DNA of 64,000 bases from assembly GCA_965221465.1 (NCBI GenBank), contig OZ244892.1, positions 4,526,001 to 4,590,000 of the forward strand, given 5' to 3'. The position numbers and the translations under genes were made by a program. The notes beneath the pieces were generated by a model that was given only the letters and a program-made list of their open reading frames with translations, searched no databases and was not told the DNA's origin. This stretch comes from Azophilus sp965221465 (GTDB lineage Bacteria > Pseudomonadota > Gammaproteobacteria > Pseudomonadales > Azotimanducaceae). Below are positions 8,151-17,802 of the stretch, in pieces (position 1 is the first letter of the stretch; each line of letters begins with the position of its first letter).

Positions 8151-10316
8151 TCAGTAACGCAAACTCAGGCGCACCCCGTATACGCTCGGGTCGCCGATGG
8201 TCGCCAGTGCCGGAAACGTCAGGTCGGCGAACGCAAAACCGCCGTTGATGTACTTTTCATCCAGGGCATTGTTGGCGAATACGCCTGCTTCCCATCGCTC
8301 CGTCTCCGCTCCGGCATAGAGGTTCACGACCGTGTAGGATTCGCCGATGAACACGTTCGTGGCGTCGAACGGACGGTCGCCGACATGGTTGACCTCGGCG
8401 CGAAGACGCAGGTTCACGCCACCTTCGCTTATCGGCGTGATGTACTGAGCCGAAAAACTGGCCGCGAAATCCGCGGAGTAGAGCAGATCGTTGCCGCCAA
8501 GCTGCGGGTCCAGCCCGAATGGTTCGGCGTCGATGGGATTGAAAAAATCCTTGTACTCGGCATCGAGAATCGAGACGGACCCGGTCAGGGACAACCCTGC
8601 CACCGGGTCGAAGCGCAGGAATGCCTCCAGGCCCCAAATCTCCGATTTGCCGGCATTGATGATGAATCGGTTGAAGGCATCGAAAGCCGTGAAGATCTGC
8701 TGGTCGTCCCAGTCCATGAAGAACGCTGCGATTTCGTAACTCAAGGCCACATGCGGCGATGAGCCCTTGACGCCGATTTCGTAGTTGGTCAGGAATTCCG
8801 GATCGAATTGCGCCGGTGCGCCGGCTGCGATCGAACCGATTTCGTTGGGCCCGCCGGCGTGGTATCCCCTGGAAATGGTCCCGTAGATGGACATGTTTTC
8901 GTTGGGCGCATAGGAAATGGAGACGCTGGGCAGCCATTCCTCGTTACTGGAAGACGCATCCCCACCGCCAATCAGGTCGCTCTGCTTGCGGTCTTCGTTG
9001 TCGTAGCGGATACCGGCGGTCAGGGTCACCCGGTCGGAGACCTGGAACTCGGCGTTGGCGAACAGAGCCCAGTTTTCGACCTCGTCCAGCGACTGCTGGA
9101 ACAGCAACGGGCCTCCCCCGAAATCGAGGTAGAGGTTGCGTTGCCGCTGGTTGTCGTAGTAATAGCCGCCGATCAACCACTGCAACGTGCCTTCGTCCGA
9201 CGAGGCCAGGCGCAGTTCCTGGCTGAAGCTCTCCACATCCCACTGCACGTCGAAATCGAACGCCGAGGAAGAATGGCGATTGAAGGGCACACGGACACTG
9301 GTTTCCTGATTGGAGTCGCCGGTAATGCTGCTTAGCGTAGCGAAACCCAGATCCCAATCGATGTGCAGTACGCCGGTGGTTTCGTCGCGGTCGAATCCGC
9401 CCAGATTGCGCTGATCGATGGTCCGGTCGAAGTCGTTGAAGTCCACTCGGCCCTGGACGATGTCTGCGACGTTTGGCGGGCTGCCGGAGAAGTAGATGTC
9501 CGGAAAAACGTGGGACGGGTCGCCGGCCGCATCGTCCGCCTCGTTGTAATCCAGTGTGAAATTGATATCGACTGCGTCCCCCGGCGTGAATCTCAGATTG
9601 AAGCGGCCGTTGATGTCCTGTTCGTCGTTGACGTTGCTTTCTTCCGTGGCAACGTTGTCCAGAAATCCGCCGGATTCCCGGTAGCCGAAGGCAATGCCTG
9701 CATGCAGCAGGTCGTTGACCAGGGGGCCGCCCAGCGAGGCCTGCCCGACGTAGGTGCCATAGCTTCCGGCGTCGAATCGCAGGTTGGCGCGCAGCTCGTT
9801 GTCGGGCTTGCGCGTGATGTAGTTGATCACGCCGCCTATGGCGTTGCGGCCGTACAGCGTGGCCTGTGGCCCGCGCAGAATCTCGATACGTTCGAGGTCG
9901 AGCAGGGTTGCGTTGTTTCCGGAACGCTGGAAACCGCTGGTGTAGCCGTCGATCATGACGACAACGGTGGGGTCGGCAAAGCCGAAGGGTGCGACGCCGC
10001 GAATCGACGGCGCGGTTGTCTGGCGGCCGATGGTCTCGGCAAAGATCAGGCCCGGGGCCATATGTGCCAGGCCCTGGATGCCGGTGAGGCCGGAGTCGTC
10101 GATGGTGTCCGACGTGATGGCCCGGATGCTTGCGGGCACATCCTGCAGGCTCTGCTCCCGCTTCATGGCCGTTACGATGATCTCTTCGAGTATCGGTCGG
10201 TCTTCTTCGACCTGTTCGGCGATCGCCTCCGGGGCCGGCGCCGATAACGCCAACACCGAAAGCGATACGAATGCCGTGGCCACGAGAACGTGTCGGAAGT
10301 TACGCTGAATGTACAT
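8151..10316 (-). CDS. TonB-dependent outer-membrane receptor
   Basis: Complete 721-aa receptor. A signal peptide occupies about residues 1-33, the plug begins 'EEIIVTAMKREQSLQDVP', and the plug signature is 'LERIEILRGPQATLYGRN'. The 22-strand barrel ends in aromatic Tyr ('YGVRLSLRY'), the usual BAM signal. The substrate cannot be read from sequence. It is divergent from the NRAMP-related transporter gene, with about 295 bp between starts. Confidence 0.94.
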   Translation of the reverse strand: MYIQRNFRHVLVATAFVSLSVLALSAPAPEAIAEQVEEDRPILEEIIVTAMKREQSLQDVPASIRAITSDTIDDSGLTGIQGLAHMAPGLIFAETIGRQTTAPSIRGVAPFGFADPTVVVMIDGYTSGFQRSGNNATLLDLERIEILRGPQATLYGRNAIGGVINYITRKPDNELRANLRFDAGSYGTYVGQASLGGPLVNDLLHAGIAFGYRESGGFLDNVATEESNVNDEQDINGRFNLRFTPGDAVDINFTLDYNEADDAAGDPSHVFPDIYFSGSPPNVADIVQGRVDFNDFDRTIDQRNLGGFDRDETTGVLHIDWDLGFATLSSITGDSNQETSVRVPFNRHSSSAFDFDVQWDVESFSQELRLASSDEGTLQWLIGGYYYDNQRQRNLYLDFGGGPLLFQQSLDEVENWALFANAEFQVSDRVTLTAGIRYDNEDRKQSDLIGGGDASSSNEEWLPSVSISYAPNENMSIYGTISRGYHAGGPNEIGSIAAGAPAQFDPEFLTNYEIGVKGSSPHVALSYEIAAFFMDWDDQQIFTAFDAFNRFIINAGKSEIWGLEAFLRFDPVAGLSLTGSVSILDAEYKDFFNPIDAEPFGLDPQLGGNDLLYSADFAASFSAQYITPISEGGVNLRLRAEVNHVGDRPFDATNVFIGESYTVVNLYAGAETERWEAGVFANNALDEKYINGGFAFADLTFPALATIGDPSVYGVRLSLRY

Positions 10317-10611
10317 GTCTTCCCCTCAGTTGGTTTTGCCGCTGCAACCTGTCAGTGTTTGCGCGGCGCTTTATCCGATCGTGTGTTGCGGTTGTCGTTG
10401 TATCGGCCCAATCTGCTCGAGCATCCGGATTATAGCAATCGCGTTTGCGTTGTCGTTGATTCGTTTATCGCGACTGCAGAGGCGTTGCCGAATCTGCAGC
10501 ATTTCCTGAATCGGCGCCCAAGTGGGGCATACTAACAGTCAACCTGACAGTCAACCGGTCCCGAGGCCGGGTGGCCCCGAACCGACCGATTTTGGACGAG
10601 ATGCGAACCAA

Positions 10612-11988
10612 ATGAGCGCGAGTACTGACCAACACCACAGCGCCAATGCCTATCCCCTGGCCGACGCCATCCCGCAAGAGCGATTGGACCGGGAGGCGGC
10701 GCTTCTCGATGCCGTTTCCAAAATGCCCCTTTTGCTGCGCCTTCCCACCTATCTGCGCATGGGCGGCCCGGGATTCATGAATGCTGCCCTGACGCTGGGC
10801 GCGGGCACCATGACTGCTGCAATGCTATCGGGTGCGCAATTCGGTTACCGCACACTCTGGATCGCCTGGCTGGCGATCGGTTCCGGTCTTTTCATGATGG
10901 CCGGCATGGCCCGTATCACGACAAGGGGCAACTTCCGGATCATACAAGAGCAGAGCCGGAGACATGGCTGGTTCGTCGCTCGTGTACTGACGGCCATCGT
11001 CGGCGTCGTTCTGGTCAGTGTCGTCTTCAACTTCGGCCAGGTTGCACTGGGTACGCACCTGATCGAATCGTTGGCTGAAACGTCGGGTGTTTCGTTTCCG
11101 CAAGCGTACAACTGGCCGCTGTATTGCCTGGTAACCGTGTGGATTGCTCTGAACTACGGGCGCCGCTCCGGCAAAGGCGTTGCGCTCGTCGAGAGATTCA
11201 TGAAGCTGGGCGTGGCGCTGATGCTCGCCTGCTTCGCGTTGTGTCTGCTCGTGGTCGGTGTCGATTGGCGTGCAGCGTTGCAGGGGCTGTTCGTACCCTG
11301 GCTGCCTGGCGGAAAAGGCGGAATCGATCTGTTCGTTGCCTCGGCGGCGGCTGCCATCGGCCCGATGAATTGGGTCTTTTTCCACTACGCCGGCCTCGCG
11401 AAGGGTTGGGGGCCGCGGCACGAGGGTCTGGCGCGCCTCGATACGGTGGTCGGCATGGGGGTTCCCTATGTTCTGGTGGTTGTCATTGTGACCGGTGTGT
11501 TTGCCGGAACGCTGCATGGGTTCGGAGGCGGTCTGCCGACCAGCGCCACGGAGTTGTCCCGGGCGTTGGTGCCGTTACTCGGCGACACCGTCGCAAAATT
11601 TGCCTTTCTGCTCGGATTTCTGGCGGTACCGATCACGACCACGGTGGGCATGAGCATCGCCTGCGCCGTCATGATTCACGAAGCGTTCGATTGGCAGCCC
11701 GACGTCCGCTCGCCGAGGTGGGTCGCCAGCCTGCTGTTGCCTCAAATCGGGTTGTTCGCCGCCTTCGCACCGAACCCGTTGCTGTTGATCGTAGCCGTTG
11801 CTGCCGCCTTGTCGCTCACCAGCAACCTGGTGGGCTGGTCGTTCTTTCTGATGCTGAACGACAAGGCCGTTCTGGGCGAAAACCGAATAGGGTCTCGTGG
11901 GTGGAATCTTGGCATACTCATCCAGATCACGTTGCTCAATTGCGTGGCGATCGTGTGGGTTTTCAACCGAATGGGGCTGTGGGGATAG
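10612..11988 (+). CDS. NRAMP-related inner-membrane transporter with non-canonical metal site
   Basis: About 458 aa with some 11 hydrophobic segments and clear NRAMP (SLC11) layout: 'GPGFMNAALTLGAGTMTAA' aligns with TM1 and is followed by 'GAQFGYRTLWI', while 'AAAAIGPMNWVFFHYAG' aligns with TM6. In canonical NRAMPs TM1 carries DPGN and TM6 MPHN. Here these read GAGT and GPMN, so the classic transition-metal ligands are missing. It may carry another cation or an organic substrate. ATG 10612 is preferred to the GTG at 10522 because the 30 extra residues are low-complexity and unconserved in look. Confidence 0.85.
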   Translation: MSASTDQHHSANAYPLADAIPQERLDREAALLDAVSKMPLLLRLPTYLRMGGPGFMNAALTLGAGTMTAAMLSGAQFGYRTLWIAWLAIGSGLFMMAGMARITTRGNFRIIQEQSRRHGWFVARVLTAIVGVVLVSVVFNFGQVALGTHLIESLAETSGVSFPQAYNWPLYCLVTVWIALNYGRRSGKGVALVERFMKLGVALMLACFALCLLVVGVDWRAALQGLFVPWLPGGKGGIDLFVASAAAAIGPMNWVFFHYAGLAKGWGPRHEGLARLDTVVGMGVPYVLVVVIVTGVFAGTLHGFGGGLPTSATELSRALVPLLGDTVAKFAFLLGFLAVPITTTVGMSIACAVMIHEAFDWQPDVRSPRWVASLLLPQIGLFAAFAPNPLLLIVAVAAALSLTSNLVGWSFFLMLNDKAVLGENRIGSRGWNLGILIQITLLNCVAIVWVFNRMGLWG

Positions 11989-12127
11989 CGTCGCCGTGGC
12001 AGCGTCAGTTACCGGGATCGACGGTGCGAAGCGCCTGATGCCGTTTTCCGGTGAACGAGTCCATGGTTGCGCGGGCATCGAGCTTCCTGACGGGAGCGGT
12101 CAAACGGTCTGCAAAAGGAACGGAAAC

Positions 12128-12582
12128 ATGAGTGATTACAGGTTGAGAAGTCTTCTAGCCCCCATCCGGCACCAACTTTCGTCGCGAGGGCGTCGAGGCG
12201 CCGTCCTGTGTGGCCGCGCAGGGCGAGTGCATCGGCGTCCGCAGCAGAAGGTTGGTGACGGATGCGGGCTGGCAGCGACCCTGATCGTTGCTGCGTCTTG
12301 TGCCGGCGCCGGCTTTGCGGCCGAGCGCGAATGGTTGATTGAAAACGTCAACCTGATTCCGATGACCTCGGAATCGGTTCTGCCGGATCGTACCGTGGTC
12401 GTCCGCGGCGAAACCATCGCCCGCATCTCGACTCCCATACCCGATCCATTGCCGGCGTGATGGTGCGCGGCGACTGGATGCCCGCTCTGGAGATTGAGCA
12501 GGTGTTGGCAGGCCTCAAAGACGAGTACGACGAAGACCGCGCCATGCTGCTCGACCAAGCGGCCGCCCGATCGAGCCGGTAA
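12128..12582 (+). pseudogene. Amidohydrolase relic with repeat insertion and internal deletion
   Basis: ATG 12128 follows an AAAGGAAC ribosome-binding site. The first 10 codons (MSDYRLRSLL) continue, after a 114-bp in-frame family-A repeat, into 'AATLIVAASCAGAGFAAE'; joined, these form a perfect signal peptide. The typical amidohydrolase N-strand follows ('ENVNLIPMTSESVLPD', 'TVVVRGETIARIS'). The frame stops at 12461, and the next frame encodes a typical C-terminus ('VMVRGDWMPALEIEQVLAGL') ending at TAA 12580-12582. The catalytic barrel of several hundred residues is missing. Confidence 0.8.
12155..12272 (+). repeat. Family A inverted-repeat element, copy A1 (inside a signal-peptide coding region)
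   Basis: Begins CTAGCCCCCATCCGGCACCA and ends GGTGACGGATGCGGGCT, near-perfect terminal inverted repeats shared with the copies at 21.3, 38.4, 42.1, 56.4 and 63.0 kb. It adds 114 bp and keeps the host reading frame open. This is the middle length class of the family. Confidence 0.9.
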
Positions 12583-12725
12583 CCCGACACATCGAACCCG
12601 AACCGCCGAATGAAAGGAAGGCGAAGGCGCATGAAACCAAAGCACTCGAGCCAACACGTGCTGCCGCCCTCGATCGCTACAAAGGGGCTTGCCGCCCGCA
12701 GCCCGGTGCGATACGGCCCCACGCT

Positions 12726-14252
12726 GTGAGCGAACGCGCCCGCAACAATCGGTTTGCCATCGTCTCACCGACGGCTCATTGCGACTCCGAGTCTCTGCCG
12801 GGTTGGCGGGCGCCAGTTGGTGGGGATGCGGAACGCCGAGGGAGTTGGCGGGCGATCCGCCTGCTCGCCTGTATCGCGCCGTTTTCGATCTGCTGCGTGA
12901 CTGCGGTTGCGGACGTAACAGCCTACGTTGGCGCAACCCTTATTGACGGAACCGGGCGGGCTCCGGTCGCAAATGCAACCGTGCTCGTCGAGAACGATCG
13001 GTTCCTGGCCGCAGGGCCCGGCATCGATGTTCCCGAAGGGGCGCGCGTCGTCGATGTGCGCGGCAAATGGATCGTGCCCGGTCTCATCGATTCGCACGTT
13101 CATTTCATGACTTCGGGCCGCATGTATACCCGCCCCGCCTTTTTCGACCTGACCGACAAGGTGCCCTACGAAGAGGAAGTCGAGTGGATCAAGGCACACA
13201 TTCCCGACACCCTGCGCGCCTTCATGTGCTCGGGGGTTACCGGTGTGCTGTCCCTGGGCGGACCGAGCCTCGAGTACAACACCCGCGAACTGGCGGCCGG
13301 CATGGACGATGCGCCCACCGTCTTTATCGGTCATGGCGTAATCGCACATGCGCCGAGATTCGTCGCCGAACGAACGATCCCGCCATGGGATGGCGAACTG
13401 ACCCTGAAGCCGGTGTTGTCTGCGGAAGAGGGAATCGCCGCCGTTCGTGAAGCGGTGGCCCGGGGAGCGGACCTCGTCAAGACCGCAGTCGACGATCGCG
13501 GCAGTGCCCTGCTGCGTGCGGCGTTATGGTGGTGGGATTGGCGTGAACTGGAAGCTGCCATAATCGAAGAGGCAGCAAGACACGGCCTTATGGTCACGAC
13601 CCATGCTCATGCCCTGGAGTACGCCCGCGGCATGCTCGAATTGGGGGTTGCCAGCCTGCAGCACATTCCTGCCGACAAGCCCGTGGACGAAGCTTTCATC
13701 GCCCTTGTAAAGGACAAGGGCGCGATCGTCGTGCCGACCCTCGGCTTGCGCAAACGCACGTTCATCGAACTGTTCACCAAGGAAATCGATCTGCTCCCCA
13801 TCGAGGAAACCTGTTCGGTGCCGGGTGTTGTGGAGTCCTGGTATGAACCTCTGCCGCCGATAGACGATCAATCGACCCGTTATCGCGAACAGGGCCGGAT
13901 TGCAGCCGCCAATGTCAAAACGTTGTTCGATGCGGGTGTTCCTCTTGCGGTGGCGACCGATACGGGCATGATCGGGCTTGCCGCAGGGTCTTCCATGCAT
14001 GTCGAGTTGCGTGCGCTCAATCAGGCCGGTATTCCAGCTTCTTACTTGATCAAGGCGGCGACATTGAACTCTGCCCGGGTGGCGGGCAAGGAAGAATCAT
14101 ACGGCAGCGTGGAAGCGGGCAAGTTTGCCGATTTCCTGATCCTGGCAGCGAACCCGATCGACGACATCGCCAACCTGCAGGCGATCGAACAGGTGGTGAA
14201 ACACGGCAGGGCCTTCAGCCAGGACGAATTGTTGCCCCTCGATCATCGCTAG
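12726..14252 (+). CDS. Exported imidazolonepropionase-like amidohydrolase
   Basis: Metal-dependent hydrolase of the COG1228 type. Metal ligands are visible in order: HxH in 'GLIDSHVHFM', Lys in 'DLVKTAVD', His in 'TTHAHALEYA', His in 'SLQHIPAD' and Asp in 'VATDTGM'. A hydrophobic segment ('AIRLLACIAPFSICCVTAVA') about 45 residues in looks like a signal peptide, so the GTG start at 12726 may be too early, although no internal ATG is in frame. It is followed by a TBDR gene, giving a receptor-hydrolase pair. Confidence 0.88.
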   Translation: MSERARNNRFAIVSPTAHCDSESLPGWRAPVGGDAERRGSWRAIRLLACIAPFSICCVTAVADVTAYVGATLIDGTGRAPVANATVLVENDRFLAAGPGIDVPEGARVVDVRGKWIVPGLIDSHVHFMTSGRMYTRPAFFDLTDKVPYEEEVEWIKAHIPDTLRAFMCSGVTGVLSLGGPSLEYNTRELAAGMDDAPTVFIGHGVIAHAPRFVAERTIPPWDGELTLKPVLSAEEGIAAVREAVARGADLVKTAVDDRGSALLRAALWWWDWRELEAAIIEEAARHGLMVTTHAHALEYARGMLELGVASLQHIPADKPVDEAFIALVKDKGAIVVPTLGLRKRTFIELFTKEIDLLPIEETCSVPGVVESWYEPLPPIDDQSTRYREQGRIAAANVKTLFDAGVPLAVATDTGMIGLAAGSSMHVELRALNQAGIPASYLIKAATLNSARVAGKEESYGSVEAGKFADFLILAANPIDDIANLQAIEQVVKHGRAFSQDELLPLDHR

Positions 14253-14432
14253 CGCTGTACGGTTTCGCCGACATCCCCCATGCATCGTCAGATACGATTG
14301 AAGCTATTTGAATAATTTGTTTCAGCGTTCCCAATTCGTTCTGTAGGCTCCCGGCTACCTGAACCCGGCGTTCCCGATCCGGGTTTCGCCAATTCGTTAC
14401 TGCATTTGGTTTGGTCCAAAGGAGAGAGACTG

Positions 14433-16856
14433 ATGGTCAAGAGGCGTTCCATGAATATTCGTGCTGCGGCGGTTCCGGCCGCCTTGATGCTCGGTGCCCC
14501 GGCGCTGGGCGAGGAACTCCAGATCGAGGAAATCATAGTCACCGCAACGAAGAAGGCCGAGGGAATGCAGGATGTCCCGATTTCCCTCTCCGTCATCGAA
14601 GGAGACAAGATTGCCGAGCAGGGGTTCGGTTCCCTGGAGACGCTGGTCGAATTCATGCCGAACGTGAATGTGACCGAAACGTCCGGTGACGACCAGCTCT
14701 TCATCCGCGGCATCGGTTCGGGTGGCAACTCGGGCTTCGAACAGTCCGTGGGCACCTTCATCGATGGGGTCTATCGGGGTCGTGGCCTGGCATCGCGGCA
14801 GGCCTTTCTCGATCTCGAGCGAGTCGAGGTGCTGCGGGGCCCGCAGAACACCCTGTTCGGCAAGAACACCGTTGCGGGGGCACTCAATATCACGACCGCA
14901 GGCCCCGGCAACGAATTCGAGGGCTCCGTTCAGTTGACCAGCGAGCCGGAGTTCGGCGGTTGGGGGGGCACCCTGGTACTGTCCGGGCCGCTTTCCGATA
15001 CGTTCGGGGCGCGGCTTGCGGTGAGACACGAAGAAACGGACGGCTATTTCAGGAACCACACCCTCGATCGCGATGAGCGTGCGGAAGTGGACACCGTTGC
15101 CAGGCTCACGCTGGCCTGGCAGCCGACCGACAACTTCGATTTGAGCCTCAAGATCGAGCGTGGCGAAACCGACACGGACGGCCGCCAGAACAATGTGGGC
15201 ATCAGCACGCCCACCGCAGACTTCATCTACCGAACCCTTGGCGATCCGAACTTCGAGGCCGGCATCAACCATGACAAGTACGCCAGGCAAACGCCGGGCA
15301 GACCGACGGAGTTCGACGATTCCGAATGGAGCATCTACAACCTGACCGCCACCTGGGAATTGGGACGATTCCAACTCAGGTCGATTACGGCTTACGTCGA
15401 TGCGGAAGCGGAGAACTCGCTGGACCTGGATTTCAGCCCGTTGCAACTGATCAGCGGTCAACGGTTCGAATACCACGAGCAGTTCACCCAGGAGCTTATT
15501 CTGACCGGTGCGTCGGAAGACAACTCGCTCGAGTTCATTGGCGGCGTTTTCTATCAGGATGAGGATCTGTTCCGGCCGGGAGACCTCGATATCTATCTGA
15601 GTGGCATCGGCCCGCTGTTTGCCAACCACCCGTTGGGGGGGCTGATACGGGCAGGCTTCGGCGATACGACGCTTCGTCGCACCTATGAACAGCTAAGCGA
15701 AACGGTTTCCGGTTTCGCCCAGGCAACCTGGCATGCAACCGAGCGGCTGAGCATCACCGGTGGGTTGCGATATTCCGAAGACAAGAAGGAACTGCTCAAG
15801 ATCGGTTACGCGGCGCCTTACGATGCCGACAGCTATGTGCCCTTTACCGGCGAGCACAGCCTGGGCCACCAGGGATTCTACGACCAGTTTCTGAATCTGA
15901 GCCGAAGGCACCGGTTCGACAGCAACGGGTTCGAAGTCTGCGACACCGACTTCCTCCCCGTGCCGACTCAAACCTGCGCCATCGTTCCGGGCCTCGACAA
16001 CGTGCGCAAGGAAAATCACTGGACCGGGGACATCATCGTCCAGTACCACCTCACCGACGATGTCATGACGTACGTCAAGCTCGGCCGCGGTTACAAGGCC
16101 GGGGGCTTCGATGAGCGCAACACCTTCGGCACGGCTGAAACCGAAGAGTTCGAAGACGAAACGGTGGACAGCTACGAACTGGGCGCCAAGATGACCCTGT
16201 GGGACGGCCGGGCGCGAGTCAACCTGGCGGCATTCCGCAACGAGTTCGAGGATATGCAGGTGAGTGCGTTCACGGGGGCGGCCGGGTTCGTCACCGGCAA
16301 CGCCGGAGCCTCAACCAGCCAGGGTCTCGAAATCGACGGACAGGTGCTGTTGAGTGCGGCGCTTTCCTTGCGGTTTGCCTGGTCGTACCTCGATTCGACC
16401 TACGACTCGTTCGAAGACACGGCCTGCCATGCCGGTCAGGTGGCTGCCTGGCAGGCGGCGGGGAATACCGGCGTCTGTCTTCAGGATCTGTCGGGCGAGT
16501 GGACGCAGTTCGCGCCGAAATGGTCCGGCAACCTCTCCCTGAATTACAGCACGGCGCTCTCTGACAGGTTCGAGTTCAGGGGCAGCCTCGATCTGCAATA
16601 CTCGGACGAGTATCAACCCGTGGACGACAACGACCCGGCCAACGTTCAGGATGCTTTCGCCAAGTTGAATGCGCGAGTCGAGCTGATTGGCGATGACCGC
16701 TGGAGCGTGGCAGTCCTCGGCAAGAACCTGACGGACGCAACGGTTTCCAATGCGCCCAACGACATTCCGCTGGCCAGCCTGGGATTCCTCGGCAGCTACT
16801 TCTACTTCACCGATCCGCCGAGAAGCTTCGAGATCCAGTTGGGCTACCGCTTTTGA
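14433..16856 (+). CDS. TonB-dependent outer-membrane receptor
   Basis: Complete receptor of 807 aa from ATG 14433, which follows AGGAGAG. The short signal peptide is followed by plug start 'EEIIVTATKKAEGMQDVPIS' and plug signature 'LERVEVLRGPQNTLFGKN'. The C-terminus 'EIQLGYRF' ends in Phe. The upstream amidohydrolase on the same strand may process the imported compound. The substrate is unknown. Confidence 0.95.
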   Translation: MVKRRSMNIRAAAVPAALMLGAPALGEELQIEEIIVTATKKAEGMQDVPISLSVIEGDKIAEQGFGSLETLVEFMPNVNVTETSGDDQLFIRGIGSGGNSGFEQSVGTFIDGVYRGRGLASRQAFLDLERVEVLRGPQNTLFGKNTVAGALNITTAGPGNEFEGSVQLTSEPEFGGWGGTLVLSGPLSDTFGARLAVRHEETDGYFRNHTLDRDERAEVDTVARLTLAWQPTDNFDLSLKIERGETDTDGRQNNVGISTPTADFIYRTLGDPNFEAGINHDKYARQTPGRPTEFDDSEWSIYNLTATWELGRFQLRSITAYVDAEAENSLDLDFSPLQLISGQRFEYHEQFTQELILTGASEDNSLEFIGGVFYQDEDLFRPGDLDIYLSGIGPLFANHPLGGLIRAGFGDTTLRRTYEQLSETVSGFAQATWHATERLSITGGLRYSEDKKELLKIGYAAPYDADSYVPFTGEHSLGHQGFYDQFLNLSRRHRFDSNGFEVCDTDFLPVPTQTCAIVPGLDNVRKENHWTGDIIVQYHLTDDVMTYVKLGRGYKAGGFDERNTFGTAETEEFEDETVDSYELGAKMTLWDGRARVNLAAFRNEFEDMQVSAFTGAAGFVTGNAGASTSQGLEIDGQVLLSAALSLRFAWSYLDSTYDSFEDTACHAGQVAAWQAAGNTGVCLQDLSGEWTQFAPKWSGNLSLNYSTALSDRFEFRGSLDLQYSDEYQPVDDNDPANVQDAFAKLNARVELIGDDRWSVAVLGKNLTDATVSNAPNDIPLASLGFLGSYFYFTDPPRSFEIQLGYRF

Positions 16857-16930
16857 AGCGTCTTCTGTGCCGCGCACAGTTTTGAGTCGAGCAGATCGTC
16901 GATAGGGATGGCGCCGTTGGACATCCGGCG

Positions 16931-17071
16931 TCAATCCAGCCGTTGGAGCGGCGGCAGATTCAAGGCTGCGCGGAAGGTGTTGTGATAGTGGTGCAGCGCG
17001 GGTTCGTTGCGGCCCTCGTCGAGTTGGCCGAGCAGTTCCTTCAGAACGATGACTTCGGTCTCCTGCTTCAT
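16931..17071 (-). pseudogene. 46-codon relic of a Rieske-type ring-hydroxylating oxygenase
   Basis: ATG 17071 is preceded by AGGAGG at good spacing. The N-terminal half 'MKQETEVIVLKELLGQLDEG' looks like the start of an aromatic-ring dioxygenase alpha subunit. The second half 'NEPALHHYHNTFRAALNL' looks like that family's C-terminal tail. The Rieske and mononuclear iron domains between them are missing, consistent with one large in-frame internal deletion. The resemblance is from memory, so confidence is moderate. Confidence 0.45.
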
Positions 17072-17259
17072 ATTCGATGCCTCCTGGTCGAAATGCAGCC
17101 CAGAACGGGAACCGTATCGCAATGCGGTGAATTGCGAAACGGTGTGGCGCGTAGCACTATGCTGGTGTATTCGGCAAGGCGTCGTACGCGCAATCGCCGC
17201 GGAGGTCGCATCCATGGTCGAACTGGTCACGTGCACAGTCAGGAGAGGTTGAGTACGCG

Positions 17260-17712
17260 ATGATGAATCGCCTGCGGATCCATAGAAAACGCAAGATCGA
17301 GGCCTGGACAGTCGCGTTTGTCTCTGCTTCGTTCTGGGGCCCAGGTTTCCACATGTCGGCACATGCAGAGGTCGTTCAACCGCCGCCGGATGCCGTGGTG
17401 CACGTCGTGGTCATGTGGTTCGAAGAATCCGCGGAAACGGAACAAGCGCAGCGCGTCATCGACCTGACGCGAACTTTCGAAGCGATTCCCGGGGTGCTCG
17501 AAATACGCGTCGGGGAACCGGTCTCTTCCGGAGAGGGCACAATCGACCGTCCGTTTTCCGTTGCGATGTACATCGTCTTCGAAAGCGAGTCGGCTCTTGC
17601 AGGATATGCTGACCATCCCATTCATCGGCGCGCTGTCAATTCCGGCGCTTTGGCCGGGTTGGAGAGAATGGAAACCTTCGACTTCGTCGACAGGCCTGGT
17701 TCGGACGATTGA
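17260..17712 (+). CDS. Exported Dabb-domain (stress-responsive A/B barrel) protein
   Basis: 150-aa protein with a probable signal sequence ('AWTVAFVSASFWGPGFHMSA') followed by a dimeric alpha/beta-barrel Dabb domain: 'VVHVVVMWFEESAETEQAQR' opens the first strand and 'PFSVAMYIVFESESALAGY' the last, with the conserved 'HPIHRR' tail. Family members are small dimeric ferredoxin-like proteins, some catalytic, often of unknown role. It lies 90 bp upstream of an esterase on the same strand. Confidence 0.85.
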   Translation: MMNRLRIHRKRKIEAWTVAFVSASFWGPGFHMSAHAEVVQPPPDAVVHVVVMWFEESAETEQAQRVIDLTRTFEAIPGVLEIRVGEPVSSGEGTIDRPFSVAMYIVFESESALAGYADHPIHRRAVNSGALAGLERMETFDFVDRPGSDD

Positions 17713-17802
17713 AACCCGGCACGAAAGCAGCCCGGCCCATCCGCATTGTTTCTCAGGATGTACCCTGGGTTTTGGAACACTTACCCGATTTGGAGCAACA
17801 GT

